Assembly: GCF_002776525.5 (NCBI RefSeq)
Contig: NC_045436.1
Span: 49,955,313-50,019,312, forward strand
Direction of reading: 5' to 3'
DNA: 64,000 nt
From: Piliocolobus tephrosceles
Lineage: Eukaryota > Chordata > Mammalia > Primates > Cercopithecidae
How positions within the stretch are numbered: the stretch's first letter is position 1; each line of letters begins with the position of its first letter. Shown here piece after piece: positions 30,815 through 41,695 of this stretch. A program made the position numbers and the translations under genes. The notes below the pieces were generated by a model, which saw only the letters and a list, made by a program, of their open reading frames with translations, had not been told where the DNA came from and ran no database searches.

Positions 30815-30896
30815 AACCATCCCATCTATACTAATGGGATACTAATATACTAATTAGTATAGTAACCACCCCATTAGTATAGATGGGGTGGTTACT
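30815..30896. repeat. Nested quasi-palindrome
   Basis: Three inverted repeats overlap: a 24-bp arm at 30815-30838 pairs with 30870-30893 with one mismatch; a perfect 12-bp pair at 30861-30872 and 30885-30896; and a perfect 14-bp palindrome at 30847-30860. It lies in unique sequence between two Alus. Confidence 0.9.
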
Positions 30897-31079
30897 AATA
30901 TCTGCCTTCAGGTTTAAATGTTCGGAATCATTCAGACTGCTAGTTTATATTAAATGTGAAATTATTTCAGCAGTCATCTCTAGAACTAGGTAACAGCTAT
31001 CGAAAGACTATGCTGTAGTTTCATTTAGTTTCAACTCAGCATCTCACTGATTTGGGGTTGTTCAATAAAAAGGCTGTAG

Positions 31080-31372
31080 GCCGGGCGCGGTGGCTCAAGC
31101 CTGTAATCCCAGCACTTTGGGAGGCCGAGACGGGCGGATCACGAGGTCAGGAGATCGAGACCATCCTGGCTAACACTGTGAAACCCCGTCTCTACTAAAA
31201 AATACAAAAAACTAGCCGGGCGAGGTGGTGGGCGCCTGTAGTCCCAGCTACTCGGGAGGCTGAGGCAGGAGAATGGCGTAAACCTGGGAGGCGGAGCTTG
31301 CAGTGAGCTGAGATCCGGCCACTGCACTCCAGCCTGGGGAACAGAGCGAGACTCCGTCTCAAAAAAAAAAAA
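31080..31372 (+). mobile_element. AluY, Old World monkey type
   Basis: 'ggctcaagcctg', 'actagccgggcgaggtggtg', 'gcgtaaacctgggaggcgg' and 'gagatccggccactg'. A perfect 16-bp target-site duplication at 31064-31079 and 31373-31388 shows a recent insertion. Confidence 0.96.
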
Positions 31373-31507
31373 AATAAAAAGGCTGTAGTTGAAAAATAAG
31401 AGGAAGAAGAGGAAATTCTGTTCCTCTTCTTGAAGCAGAAAAAAAAGAAAAAATAGAAAAGGGGGTTCTGCTCCAAAAGTATTTCAGAAAATGACTGTTA
31501 CCTTGCA

Positions 31508-31684
31508 GATAGATAGATATAGATAGATAGATGATAGATAGATATAGATGGATAGATAGATATAGATAGATGATAGATATAGATGATTATATATAGATGT
31601 AGATAGACATAGGTAGATATAGATAGATGATAGATATAGTTAGATGATGTATATAGATAGATATAGATGATAGAGACAGAGATA

Positions 31685-31765
<81 letters not shown>

Positions 31766-31775
31766 NNNNNNNNNN

Positions 31776-31827
<52 letters not shown>

Positions 31828-31838
31828 GTAGATAGATC
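31508..31838. repeat. (GATA)n microsatellite with (GA)n core and an assembly gap
   Basis: Interrupted GATA/GATATA units at 31508-31680, a GA run at about 31688-31720, then pure GATA units on both sides of a ten-N gap at 31766-31775. The true length is unknown. Confidence 0.95.
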
Positions 31839-31950
31839 ATGGTAATTCCCTCACAACATAGTGGTATGCTCGGTAAATGTGTTTTTCCTAAAGTTTTACT
31901 TATTTACAAAAACCAAAAGCCATGGTTTTGAATTTAGAGCTTCACTTCTT

Positions 31951-31987
31951 ATTCTAGTAAGAGCTGAGGATGAGTCGGAAAGGTTTG
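31951..31987 (+). repeat. Second copy of a 37-bp segment found at 29629-29665
   Basis: 36 of 37 bases match the segment at 29629-29665 in direct orientation, including an exact run of 31. The flanks are not similar. It begins 113 bp after the GATA repeat. Confidence 0.85.
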
Positions 31988-32574
31988 AAACATCAAAGCC
32001 CAACTCAGTATGGCCTACATAATAAAGAAGGTTTACTAATTCACATAACAAGAAGTGCTGAGTATCCCTACAGTTAATTCAGCAGCTCCACCAATTTCTT
32101 CCCATCTTTCCACTCTACCATTCTCAGCTTGTCTGCTTTGTCTTCAGGGGCTAGCTCACCTCACAGCCACAACATGGCTGCCTGGGTTCCAGCCATCACA
32201 GCCAATTTGGCAACATCCAGTAGATGAAAAGGAAAGTCTCTTCTATGGCCTCTCTCACTGAGGAAACCTAAGCCAATCACTGGCAATGGCTACAGGGGCA
32301 CTATGATTATCTGAGTGAAGCATATGGCTGTGTAGCCTGAACCAGTTTGGGACTCTCCCAGCAAGTAGGAAAGGGAAATGATAGTTGGGTTGACCACTCA
32401 CAGTGTCTGCCTCATCTGCATCATGAGTTTTATTTTCTTATTTTCCTCAGAGAAGAAGAGAGGTTAGTCTCTTCAAATAAATTAAATAAATGGATTTTTT
32501 AAAATAATTCTAATCAATTTATCAGCGGGGGCTGTGGAGGAGTGTATACAAAGATATATTTATCTAGAGTTTCT
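31988..32574. other. Intergenic, possible ancient repeat
   Basis: 'ataataaagaaggtttacta' and 'caacatggctgcctgggttc' resemble an old mammalian repeat that I cannot name. No coding character; the 68-codon frame at 32055-32261 is not supported. Confidence 0.4.
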
Positions 32575-32765
32575 CAGGCAGTTTTAAGAGTTTTAGATTA
32601 TTCATTTAATCTTTTCAACAACCCTATGATATAGGTACCATTACCACACCATTTTACAGGAAGAAAAACTGAGACATAGAGATGTTAAGATACATGGTGG
32701 CAGAACTAGGAAGCCATAGAGGCAGAGTCTGAAGCTGGGCAGCTGGGCTCCTGGCTGCTTTCCTA
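32575..32765 (+). repeat. MIR
   Basis: 'tcttttcaacaaccctatga', 'ccattttacaggaagaaaaa' and 'gagacatagagatgttaag' follow the MIR order. Confidence 0.75.
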
Positions 32766-32949
32766 ACCATACTTATGGCAGCTCTCTCTCCTACCCTTCT
32801 CTCTTCTTGCTCTTCATGGGTTAAGGCCAACCTTTAATATCCTGTGTCTTCCTTGCCCTTGATCATCATCCACTTAGCCTACCAATCAACTGATCTCTCT
32901 GACTGGGTCCCTCTTTGATCCAATCCATGCAACACACAGACCAGCTTCT

Positions 32950-33245
32950 TTTTTTTCTTTTTTTCTGAGACAGAATCTCACTGTGTCGCCCAGACTGGAG
33001 TGCAGTGGCACCATCTCAGCTCACTGCAACCTCCGCCTCCCAAGTTCAAGCAACTCTCCTGCCTCAGGCTCCCGAGTAGCTGGGACTACGGGAGCATGCC
33101 GCCACGCCCAGCTGATTTTTTGTATTTTAGTAAAGATGGGGTTTCACCGTGTTGCCCGGGCTGGTCTCAAACTGAGCTCAAGCAATCCACCCACCTCAGT
33201 CTCCCAAAATGTTAGGATTACAGGCGTGAGCCACCGCGCCCCGCA
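32950..33245 (-). mobile_element. Alu (AluS-like)
   Basis: Reverse dimer ending in 'accgcgccccgca'. 'agaccagcttct' at 32938-32949 recurs at 33246-33257. Confidence 0.94.
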
Positions 33246-33689
33246 AGACCAGCTTCTCATAATTTTATACTCAGCCCATTTCTATTCTGATCACCAACTT
33301 CCACCTCCTCTGCCTGGGTTTCCAGCATAGCTTCTCCATCCCATCTTATTTCTCATTCTTTGCCTCCAACACGTGAAGCATCTTCCGTTATGGGATTTCC
33401 CTCTTCCCACCTCTGCTTCTCTCTTCCTGCCTCTCTGCTGTGGCAGAGGGAGGGTTGTGCGGTGGAAAGGACTTGGGATCTGGAGTCAGACTAGTTTCAC
33501 CCGGCTTTGCCATTGTCTGTGTGATGTTGGGCTTTTTTGATTGCTCTCTGGCAAATGCGGATTTGTTGTGGGGTTCAGAAGACTGTTTACATGTCCTCTC
33601 TCTCTTCCTTCCTGTGCTCCAACCACACCCACCCCCTTGCAGTCCAGGAGAGCCAGGCTTGCCCCACTCTCGGGCATGTCTTTCTCCCA

Positions 33690-34010
33690 AAGAGCCACAG
33701 GCTCTGCCCTTGCGCCCTTCAAGTCTTTGCTGCATGAGGACTTCATTGACCACCCCACTTAAACTGCAACATTCTCCTCCCCCAGCATTCCAAGGCCACT
33801 TTACCCTTCTTTATTTTTCACCATGCTTCTCGTTACCTTCTAGCATACCGAAGAATTTAGTTATATTATGTTGATTGTTTATTGTCTTTCTCCTCCCTCT
33901 AGAATAGACAGGGATTATAGTTCATTTTATTCACTAACGTATCCTTAACATTTGATACACAGTAAGCACTCAATAAATACTTGTAGAATGAATGCATGAA
34001 TGGGAGTCAG
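33690..34010 (+). mobile_element. L2 3' end
   Basis: The order 'ccactttacccttctttatt', 'ctagaatagacagggattat', 'cactcaataaatacttgtag' and 'aatgaatgcatgaatg' is the L2 3' terminus. Open frames on both strands here (for example 33440-33874) come from repeat sequence. The bases 33260-33690 upstream may be more L2 or a MIR piece. Confidence 0.7.
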
Positions 34011-34014
34011 TAGA

Positions 34015-34150
34015 TTGTAATGATTAGGAGAATTTTGGTAACCATCTTAGGTTGAAATCCCAGCCTTGCCATTTCTAGCCGTGTGACATAACTTCTTTGT
34101 GCCTCAGTTTTTTCCTATTTGTAAAATTAAACTATAATGATAACTGAGGG
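34015..34150 (+). repeat. MIR
   Basis: 'aaatcccagccttgccattt', 'agccgtgtgacataacttct', 'gtgcctcagttttttcctat' and 'tgtaaaatta' in MIR order. Confidence 0.8.
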
Positions 34151-34509
34151 GGGGGAAAGATTGAATTTTGACCCATGGAGTGAGCTCACTAACTTTGTCC
34201 CGCTTGCTCTGGGATGCCACCTTTCCAGGTATAGCCACAGCCTGCCTCCTTCCAAGCAGTCCCCGGTGAAGAGCCCTTGCCCCAGGAAGCCTGGCCTGAC
34301 TCTTTGGGACCTGCCCTGTCCCTGCTGCTCTGCCACATGTGGATGGACACTGCCAGACCATTATTGTGTGTTCTCGATTGTTTAATGAGTGAAGCATCTA
34401 GCTGGCCTCTCCCTTAGGCTTTGCGGGGATCACTAGGCATATCTTCCTGAATGTGCACAAAGCACTTTCTAGGCATGTGATGTGGGAATGACTGAGCTAG
34501 AGTACCTTT

Positions 34510-34511
34510 AT

Positions 34512-34554
<43 letters not shown>

Positions 34555-34555
34555 T
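34510..34555. repeat. (TTAG)n microsatellite
   Basis: About eleven TTAG units in tandem, flanked by TTATTT. Confidence 0.95.
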
Positions 34556-34900
34556 TTGGGGGGTTTTTTGGAGTACTTTTTAAAATATATGTATATTTCA
34601 ATAGCTTTTGGGGTACAAGTGTTTTTTTTGTTACATGGATGAATTATACAGTGGTGAATTCTGAAATTTTAGTGCACCTATCACTAAACATACATTGTAC
34701 CTATTATGTAGATTTTTATCCCTAGCTCCCTCCCACCCTCCCCCATCTGAGTCTCTGAAGTCCATTATGGCACTCTGAATGCCTCTGTGTACTCATAGCT
34801 TAGCTCCCACTTATAAGTGAAAACATAATGGGTTTTGGTTTTTCACTCCTGAGTTAATTCACTTAAAATAATGGCCTCCAGCTTCATCCAAGTTCAGCAC
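34556..34900 (-). mobile_element. L1 3' end, reverse orientation
   Basis: 'caatagcttttggggtacaa', 'ttacatggatgaattataca', 'ctccctcccaccctccccca' and 'cccacttataagtgaaaaca' are the complement of the ORF2 end and 3' UTR of primate/mammalian L1. Confidence 0.85.
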
Positions 34901-34929
34901 GAATTTCTTAAGCTTTACCACATAGCAGT

Positions 34930-36060
34930 CCCTCTTCTGGGCCATTAGCAAATCAGCAGTGAATAAAAACAAAATCCCTGCCTTTGTGGAGCTTGCATTT
35001 TAGTGAGGGAAACTGACAAGAAGCAAGTAAGTGACTGTAAGTGACCGGGTAAGTGGTATGGGACAAAGAGAGGGCAATAAAGAGGGTGAGGAAGTGTGCA
35101 GGGCCAAGAGGGGTGCTATTTTTTTGTGGGTGAAGGTCAGGGAAGATCTCATATCCTGAGGGAGAGAACAAATTATGGAGATTCCAGGGGAAACATTTCA
35201 GGCTGAGGGGGCCACAGAGAGCCACGAGCTGAGGTGGGAATGCTCAAGGAAGCTCAAGAGGCCAGGGGACCGGCCAGTGGGGAGAGAAGAGAATCAAATT
35301 CTACAGAGGCCCCGAAAACCATTTTAAGGACTTTGTTTTAAACTCAGAGTGTGAGGGGAAGCCAACCAGTGAAGTAAAAATACTTTTGTTTGTTTTTAAG
35401 AACACTGGCCAGGCATGGTGGCTCACACCTATAATCCCAGCGCTTTGGGAGGTCAAGGGCGGCAGATCACCTGAGGTCAGGAGTTTGAGACCAGCCTGGC
35501 CAACATGGCAAAACCCCGGCTCTACTGAAAATACAAAAATTAGCCGGGTGTGGTGGCGCGTGCCTGTAATCCCATCTATTCAGGAGGCTGAGGCAGGAGA
35601 ATCGCTTGAACCCGGGAAACGGAGGTTGCAGTGAGCTGAGATGGCGCCACAGCACTCCAGCCTGGACGACAGAGTGAGACTCCATCTCAAACAAACAAAC
35701 AAACAAACAAACAAACGAAAACCACCAGCTTTCTTAAACTTAGTTTACTGCAGGTTCTGAAAATGCTTTTGAAATCGTAATTGCTGTTAGCCCTTTCATT
35801 GGAGGGATCTCAGCAGAAGAATGACAAGATCTTCCTCCCACATGTAAAAGGATCATTCAGGCTGTTGTACTGAGAATAGGCTGGAGTGGGAGTAGGGACC
35901 CAGGTGGAAGCAGGGGGTTCATGATGATGGTGGGCAGAACAGAGGGGCCATGGTGAGGAGAAGTGGTTGAATTGGGGTGCATCATAGGAAGAAACAGTAG
36001 AATGTGCTGAGATGTGGCATTAGGCATTTCACTGATTATTTAGGAATGGTGAGGCCAACA
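34930..36060 (+). repeat. Ancient interspersed repeat split by an Alu, family not assigned
   Basis: 34930-35385 ('atccctgcctttgtggagct', 'ggtcagggaagatctcat', 'ccattttaaggactttg') and 35740-36060 ('ggatcattcaggctgttgta', 'aggtggaagcaggg', 'gagaagtggttgaattgggg') are parts of one widespread mammalian repeat that I recognise by wording but cannot name. The Alu at 35408-35717 lies between them. Confidence 0.55.
35408..35717 (+). mobile_element. Alu with an (AAAC)n tail
   Basis: Full forward dimer 'ggccaggcatggtggctcac'; the tail became CAAA units (35689-35717). Confidence 0.93.
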
Positions 36061-36373
36061 GATCAGGAGACAAATGCCGCTCTCGGAAATTTGCTGAAAA
36101 ATCAACTCAAAATCAGAAGGCAGATTAATTGGAGAAAAAGCACATACATTTATTTAATGTGTATACACAAGAGCCTTTAGAATGATGATCCAAAGATATA
36201 GAGGAAATTGGCCATTTTTATGCTTAGGTTCAATGAAGTATGAAATATGATTGGACAAAAAGGGCATGATCTAATGCTAACAGGCTGAGTGGGGAAACCT
36301 AGCCAAACCTCTCCGTCTAGATTCTTCTTGGCCTCTCTGAGCACGCATTCCTTTCTTCTGGGTATGGGGCAGG

Positions 36374-36997
36374 GTTGTCACAACCCAATGGGTTCTTCTT
36401 GCCCACTGCCCTGAAAAAAAACAATGCACTGAGAACAGCAGATGTTGCAGCAAAGGAAGAATTTTAATGATCACAAGGCCAGCCAAGCAGGAGGACAGGA
36501 GAAATTTCTCAAATCTGCCTCCCCGAGAATTTAGAGGCTGGGGTTTTTAAGGGTACTTTGGTGGGAAGGGGGCTGGGGAACTGAAAGGATTGATTGGCTT
36601 TGGATAAAATCACAGGAGTGTCTAAATTGTCTTTATGCAGCTGAATCAGTTCCTGGGAGTGGGGGGGTCTTGGGACCAGGTGGCATCTCTTGGTCTGCTG
36701 AATGCTAAATCTGAAAAATATCTCAAAGACTGGTTCTTCAGGTTTCACAGTAGTAATGTTATCTACAGGAATAGTTGGAGAAGTTATAAATCTTGTGACT
36801 CTGGGGCAGTAAGCAACTTACAGAAAAACAAGCTCGGCAATGGCAGGTCATTGTTTAATTCAGCCTATTCTTTAGCAAATTCAAGCCTCTACCATAATTC
36901 TAACCTCATGTCCTCTGGTTAGTCTTTACAAATTCGATTTCCATTTTTGAACGAGGAAGGGACCAGTTCGAGGAAAGGACTGTTATGGCCTCCACAC
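36374..36997 (-). mobile_element. ERV1-like LTR, reverse orientation
   Basis: On the minus strand it would start 'tgtggaggccataacag' (36997) and end 'gggttgtgacaac' (36374), with an ATTAAA poly(A) signal before 'attcttcctttgctgc' about 80 bp from its end. This is the layout of a gammaretrovirus-like LTR. The neighbours 36070-36370 and 36998-37990 may be further parts of the same old provirus, but I see no gag, pol or env frame. Old and non-coding; boundaries are estimates. Confidence 0.5.
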
Positions 36998-37147
36998 AAG
37001 AATGAGCAAAAGCAAGTCAGCCTGGTAGAAGCAAGATAGTCAGTTATGTCAGATTTCCCTGACTATAATATTGCAAAGGCAGCTTTAGGGCCCTTTCTGG
37101 AGTGGGGGTCTTCTGACTATAGTCAAACAAGGTAGATCAGATCATTT

Positions 37148-37396
37148 CTTTTTCTTTTTGAGACAGAGTCTTGCTTTGTTGCTCAGGCTGGTGTACAGTG
37201 GTACAATCTTGGCTCACTGCAACCTCTGCCTCCCTGCGACCTCTGCCTCCCGGGTTCAAACAATTCTCGTGCCTAATTTTTGTATTCGTAGTAGAGACAG
37301 GATTTCACCGTGTTGGCCAGGCTGGTCTCAAACTCCTGACCTCAAGAGATCTGCCCACCTGGGCCTCCCAAAGTGCTGGGATTACAGGCGTGAGAT
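37148..37396 (-). mobile_element. Alu with an internal deletion
   Basis: Reverse dimer from 'gagacagagtcttgctttg' to 'ggattacaggcgtgag'; the stretch normally between 'gattctcgtgcc' and 'taatttttgtat' is missing. 'atttcttt' lies on both sides. Confidence 0.9.
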
Positions 37397-38355
37397 AATT
37401 TCTTTATAGTCAGTTTTTACACAGAAAGGCAGAGGGAAAGTTCAAGTGATATTTTTAGGTTTTATGGCTTTGGGGAAAAATGGTCTCGTTGCCAGGATCT
37501 GCCTTGGGGTCTATAGGCAGCCTCTGGGAAGGATGGGACTCAGAGACAGAAGGGCAAGAGAAAGTCAGAGAAAAACCTTTGCTCCTGAAGCTGCCTCTGA
37601 GGCCTTCATTTTCAGGTATTGTTTTCTGAAACCCAATAATAGTTTGTTATTCACAGTTCCCAAGAGGAGGAGGCATACCATGTTACAGGGGCCATATGGG
37701 GAAGCACCAGGATCAAGTAGGAGGTAGATGGGGTGAAGAGAAAATGTGGGCAAGAGCCTGCATTGTGGGGTCTGTGGGAAGAAATGGAGAGGCAGTCAGC
37801 AGGCCTGGGATTGGCTAGCTTGAATAACTTCAATAGATTCTGGGGTATACCGGCTGTCTTTAGCTGTCTGGTACCTGGCCCTGGGGTGATGGTGGCATGG
37901 AGTGGAAGAGGCCTGGGAAGGAAGTGCTTGCAGGCACAGAAGCTGAATTGGTTGGGTTGCATGTGAAGGGTGCCAGCCCTTTGCTATGTCTGGGAATCAG
38001 CTAGCCCTGGTAGGGGCAGTCCCTCCAGAGCCCGCAAGGCCCTAAATGTCAAAGCGTCAGCATTAAAAGACATGCTTTAATATAATAGGAAGTAAGGAAT
38101 CAGGGATTTTTTTATCTGAGCAACTGAAAGAATGAAGTAATCACTTAGTACAAATAACGGTCACCACTGATGATACTGATGGTCTTACTGTAAATCTCCT
38201 GCACTTTCCCAGTTTTTATTTCTATTTCCAAAACAGTCCATTAATTTCTTCATGGTCCAGCTCCCCCTTGTGGTGAGGATTTATTCTCATACTGTTTCTG
38301 ACATGCTGTAAAACAAACATCTCTAGGGAAAGGATGATTTAACACATTTTAAAAT
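37397..38355. other. Intergenic, no gene; possible ERV remnant
   Basis: G/A-rich sequence with short open frames on both strands (up to 103 codons) and no start, splice or family signal I trust. Possibly continues the ERV1-like element to its left. Confidence 0.4.
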
Positions 38356-38357
38356 CT

Positions 38358-39054
38358 GAATCCAGGAGGTGGCGGTTGCAGTGAGCCGAGATCAGTGCCA
38401 TCGTACTCCAGCCTGGGTCACAGGGCAAGACTCCGTCTCAAAAAAAAAAAAAAAAAAAATCCCAGCAGAGGGCCAAGCTTGGTGGCTCACGCCTGTAATC
38501 CCAGCACTTTAGGTGGCCAAGGTGGGCGGATCACCTGAGGTCGCGAGTTCAAGACCAGGCTGGCCAACATGGTGAAACCCTGTCTCTACTAAAAATACAA
38601 AAATTAGCTGGGTGTGGTGGTGCACGCCTGTAATCCCAGCAACTTGGGAGGCTGAGGCAGGAAAATCGCTTGAACCTGGGAGGCAGAGGTTGCAGTGAGT
38701 GAGATCATGCCATTGCACTCCAGCCTGGGCAACAAGAGTGAAACTCTATCTCAAAAAAAAAAAAAAAAAAAAATCCCAGCACTTTGGGAGGCTGAGGCGG
38801 GTGGATCACCTGAGCGTAGGAGTTCAAGACCAGCCTGGCCAACATGGTGAAACCCTGTCTCTACTAAAAATACAAAAATTAGCCAGGTGTCGTGGCAGGC
38901 GCCTGTAATCCCAGCTACTTAGGAGGCTGAAGCAGGAGAATCGCTTGAACCTAGGAGGCGGAGGTTGCAGTGAGCTGAGATCATGCCATTGCACTCCAGC
39001 TGGGGGACAAGAGCAAGACTTTGTGGGGAAAAAAAAAAAAAAATTAAAAAAAAA
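38358..39054 (+). mobile_element. Three head-to-tail Alus, the middle one inserted later
   Basis: A 3' Alu fragment (38358-38459), a full Alu (38470-38772) and a 5'-truncated Alu (about 38773-39054), all forward. The words 'aaaatcccagca' at both ends of the middle copy are its target-site duplication, so the outer pieces were adjacent before it arrived. Confidence 0.9.
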
Positions 39055-39135
39055 AAACCATGAGAATTCAGCTGATGTTCTTTCCTATCATCAGGTTGAA
39101 CTTTGATTAGCTAAATTAAGACACCACTTCCAGGG

Positions 39136-39449
39136 ATTTTTTTATTTTTTTATTTTTTTTTTGAGACAGAGTTTTGCTCTTGTTGCCCAGGCTAGAATTT
39201 AGTAATGGCGCAATCTCGGCTCACTGCAACCTCCGTCTCCCATGTTTAAATGATTCCCCTGCCTCAGCCTCCCAAGTAGCTGGGAGTACAGGCGCCTGCC
39301 ACCACACCCGGCTAATTTTTGTATTTTTAATAGAGACAGGATTTCACTCTGTTGGTCAGACTGGTCTCAAATTCCCGACCTCAGGTGATTTGCCCACCTT
39401 GGCCTCCCAAAGCGCTGGGATTGCAGGGATGAGCTACTGCACTCGGGCT
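39136..39449 (-). mobile_element. Alu (AluS-like)
   Basis: Reverse dimer with a TTTTTTTATTT leader and 'gagacagagttttgctcttg', ending 'ctactgcactcggg'. A further Alu scrap lies at about 39641-39680. Confidence 0.9.
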
Positions 39450-39717
39450 TTATTTTTAAACAAGCCCAAATTTCAAGAGGGCTAATAGCACTTCTGGAGC
39501 CTACAGTAAACAAAGTTGAACAAAACTGGTTTATCTTTTAAAACAAACAGAAGCATTTCCGTGTCGTACAGCTCTTTAAAATCTCTCTCTGCCTAGAGCA
39601 CAGTTATCTGTAAAACATGGGTTATAAGATTATTAGTACTGGCTGGGCATTATAGGTGTAACCCACTGTGCTTGGCCTCTGAAATTTCTTTACATATCAG
39701 AATTATTATAGCCTTGG

Positions 39718-39721
<4 letters not shown>

Positions 39722-39753
<32 letters not shown>
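39722..39753. repeat. (TG)n microsatellite
   Basis: About sixteen TG units. The rest of 39450-40095 holds only an Alu scrap and unique sequence. Confidence 0.95.
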
Positions 39754-39754
<1 letters not shown>

Positions 39755-40099
39755 AGGAACACAACTTATCTAGGTAAGATGACAGAACCTACAGCTATGT
39801 GGAACACCGCCAGAAACCGCCAGAAACGAGTGACTTCTGAGCAGTCAATAGCTATTTCAGTTCATGCACTTTACTCTGTAGAAGAACAACCATAACACAG
39901 TCCCCATGGAACATCAGGTTCCAGCCTTAGAGTCTCTGACCCAGTGAAAAGTCAGAGCCAGCAAAAGAGAGAGGATGGAGAAGATTTAGAAAAATGCAGT
40001 TGGGTTTCTAAAAGTCTCCTTTCTGGCTTTTCAACACCATGGCTTGAGATCTATGTACCTTAATAATCTCTGAAAATGTTATCAGCCAGTTGCTTCTCC

Positions 40100-40260
40100 A
40101 ATTTCAGTGGCCAGAAGAAACACCTGGGAATGTGTAAAAGATGCAGATGATTGGGCTCCACTCCCAAAGATCCCACATCTGGATCAGAACCCAGAAAAGC
40201 CGGCATTCCTCTTTACAGTGCAGCCCAAGGGCTGATACTCATCATGATGTTCCTGAGTAA
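40100..40260 (+). repeat. MER5-like DNA-transposon remnant
   Basis: 'agaaacacctgggaatgtg', 'aaaagatgcagatgattggg' and 'ggatcagaacccagaaaagc' resemble the MER5 group, strongly diverged. 40260-40850 shows nothing recognisable. Confidence 0.5.
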
Positions 40261-40855
40261 TTAAGAAAAGATAAAAGCGAATGGAGTGTACTCTGCCTAA
40301 TGATAATGGCAATTGTCAGAACACAGGCTTCCCTCGGGAACTCAAAATCACACTCTGGGAGCCATTTTAAGATCTGAAAAGAGTACCTAATAAGAGAGAA
40401 ACCAATAAATAAAGTCACCAGATGGGGAAAAAGACCCTCAAACCAGCAGGACTTGATTAGATAAAATATCTTTTAAAACAATCAGGATATTTGGAATTCT
40501 CTTCAGGCTAATATGGGAGGTAAGGGAAGTGAAGTGTAGGTGTAAATAAAACCAGATTGGCCACATGTGGATAAGGATTTCAGCTGGGTGATGAGTACAA
40601 GAAGTTCATGATCTTATATGTGTGTTTTTATATGTTTTTGAAATCTCCACAAAAAAAAATTACAAAAAAAATTTTAACCCAGGTTATTAGGTATAAACAT
40701 ACAAAAAAAACAGTGTCACAGAGGCAAACATTTCGTAACTCTGCCCAAGCAATCACCCTCCTTGAATTTTCTGGCCCTACTGGCAACTAATCCCTATTAT
40801 AAAGTGGATATCTCAGAGATCATTAAACATTACATTTATATAACTGAAAACTCCC

Positions 40856-41219
40856 TGATATGGTTTGGATCTGTGTCCCCACCGAAATCTCATCTTGAAT
40901 TGTAATCCCCACATGTGGTGGGAGGGATCTGAGAGGAGGTAAGTGAATCATGGGGGTGTTTTCCCCATGCTGTTCTCATGATAGTGAGGGAGTTCTCATG
41001 AGACCTGATGGTTTAAAAGTGACAGTTTTCCCTGCTCGCTCGCTCTCCTGCTGCCTTGTGAAGAAGGTGCCTGCTTCCTCTTTGCCTTTTACCATGATTG
41101 TTAAGTTTCCTGAGGCCTCCCCAGCCATGCAGAACTGTGAGTCAATTAAGCCTCTTTCGTTTATAAATTACCCAGTCTCCGGTAGTATCTTTAAGGCAGT
41201 GTGGAAATGGACTGATACA
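40856..41219 (+). mobile_element. THE1/MST-type MaLR solo LTR
   Basis: Starts 'tgatatggtttggatctgtg' and ends 'ggactgataca'. Internal 'ctcatcttgaattgtaatcc', 'tgaatcatgggggtgttttc', 'ctccccagccatgcagaact' and the 'ttataaattacccagtctc' segment place it in the THE1/MST group of ERVL-MaLR LTRs. No internal region flanks it. Confidence 0.9.
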
Positions 41220-41390
41220 TTGCCCCAGTTCTGATTTCCTACTCACTAAGCAATTCTCTGATTGCCGAGGAAAATTTTCGAAGGTACTGAATCTGTCCTG
41301 ATGTAACCTCTAAAAGAAGGCAGCCAGGTGAATAAATACCCCATGAGCTTGCGGTTGCCTTCCTTGAATTTCTGGAGAAACAATAGCTGT

Positions 41391-41695
41391 GGCCGGGCGC
41401 GGTGGCTCAAGCCTGTAATCCCAGCACTTTGGGAGGCGGAGACGGGCGGATCACGAGGTCAGGAGATCGAAACCATCCTGGCTAACACAGTGAAACCCCC
41501 TCTCTACTAAAAAATACAAAAAACTAGCCGGACGAGGTGGCGAGCGCCTGTAGTCCCAGCTACTCGGGAGGCTGAGGCAGTAGAATGGCGTGAACCCGGG
41601 AGGCGGAGTTTGCAGTGAGCTGAGATCCGGCCACTGCACTCCAGTCTGGGCGACAGAGCGAGACTCTGCCTCAAAAAAAAAAAAAAAACAAAAAA
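41391..41695 (+). mobile_element. AluY, Old World monkey type
   Basis: 'ggctcaagcctg', 'actagccggacgaggtggcg' and 'gagatccggccactg'. The target-site duplication 'aaacaatagctgt' is at 41378-41390 and 41696-41708. Confidence 0.96.

Noticed and set aside
31508..31838. Regular short repeats that might suggest a CRISPR-like array
   Set aside because: A plain GATA/GA microsatellite with no spacers, in primate DNA.
33440..33874. 144-codon open frame and overlapping frames on both strands
   Set aside because: The region is largely L2 and MIR; there is no splice, start or family support.
36070..37990. A coding endogenous retrovirus
   Set aside because: Only LTR-like sequence is recognisable; no gag, pol or env frame is visible and the element is old and broken.
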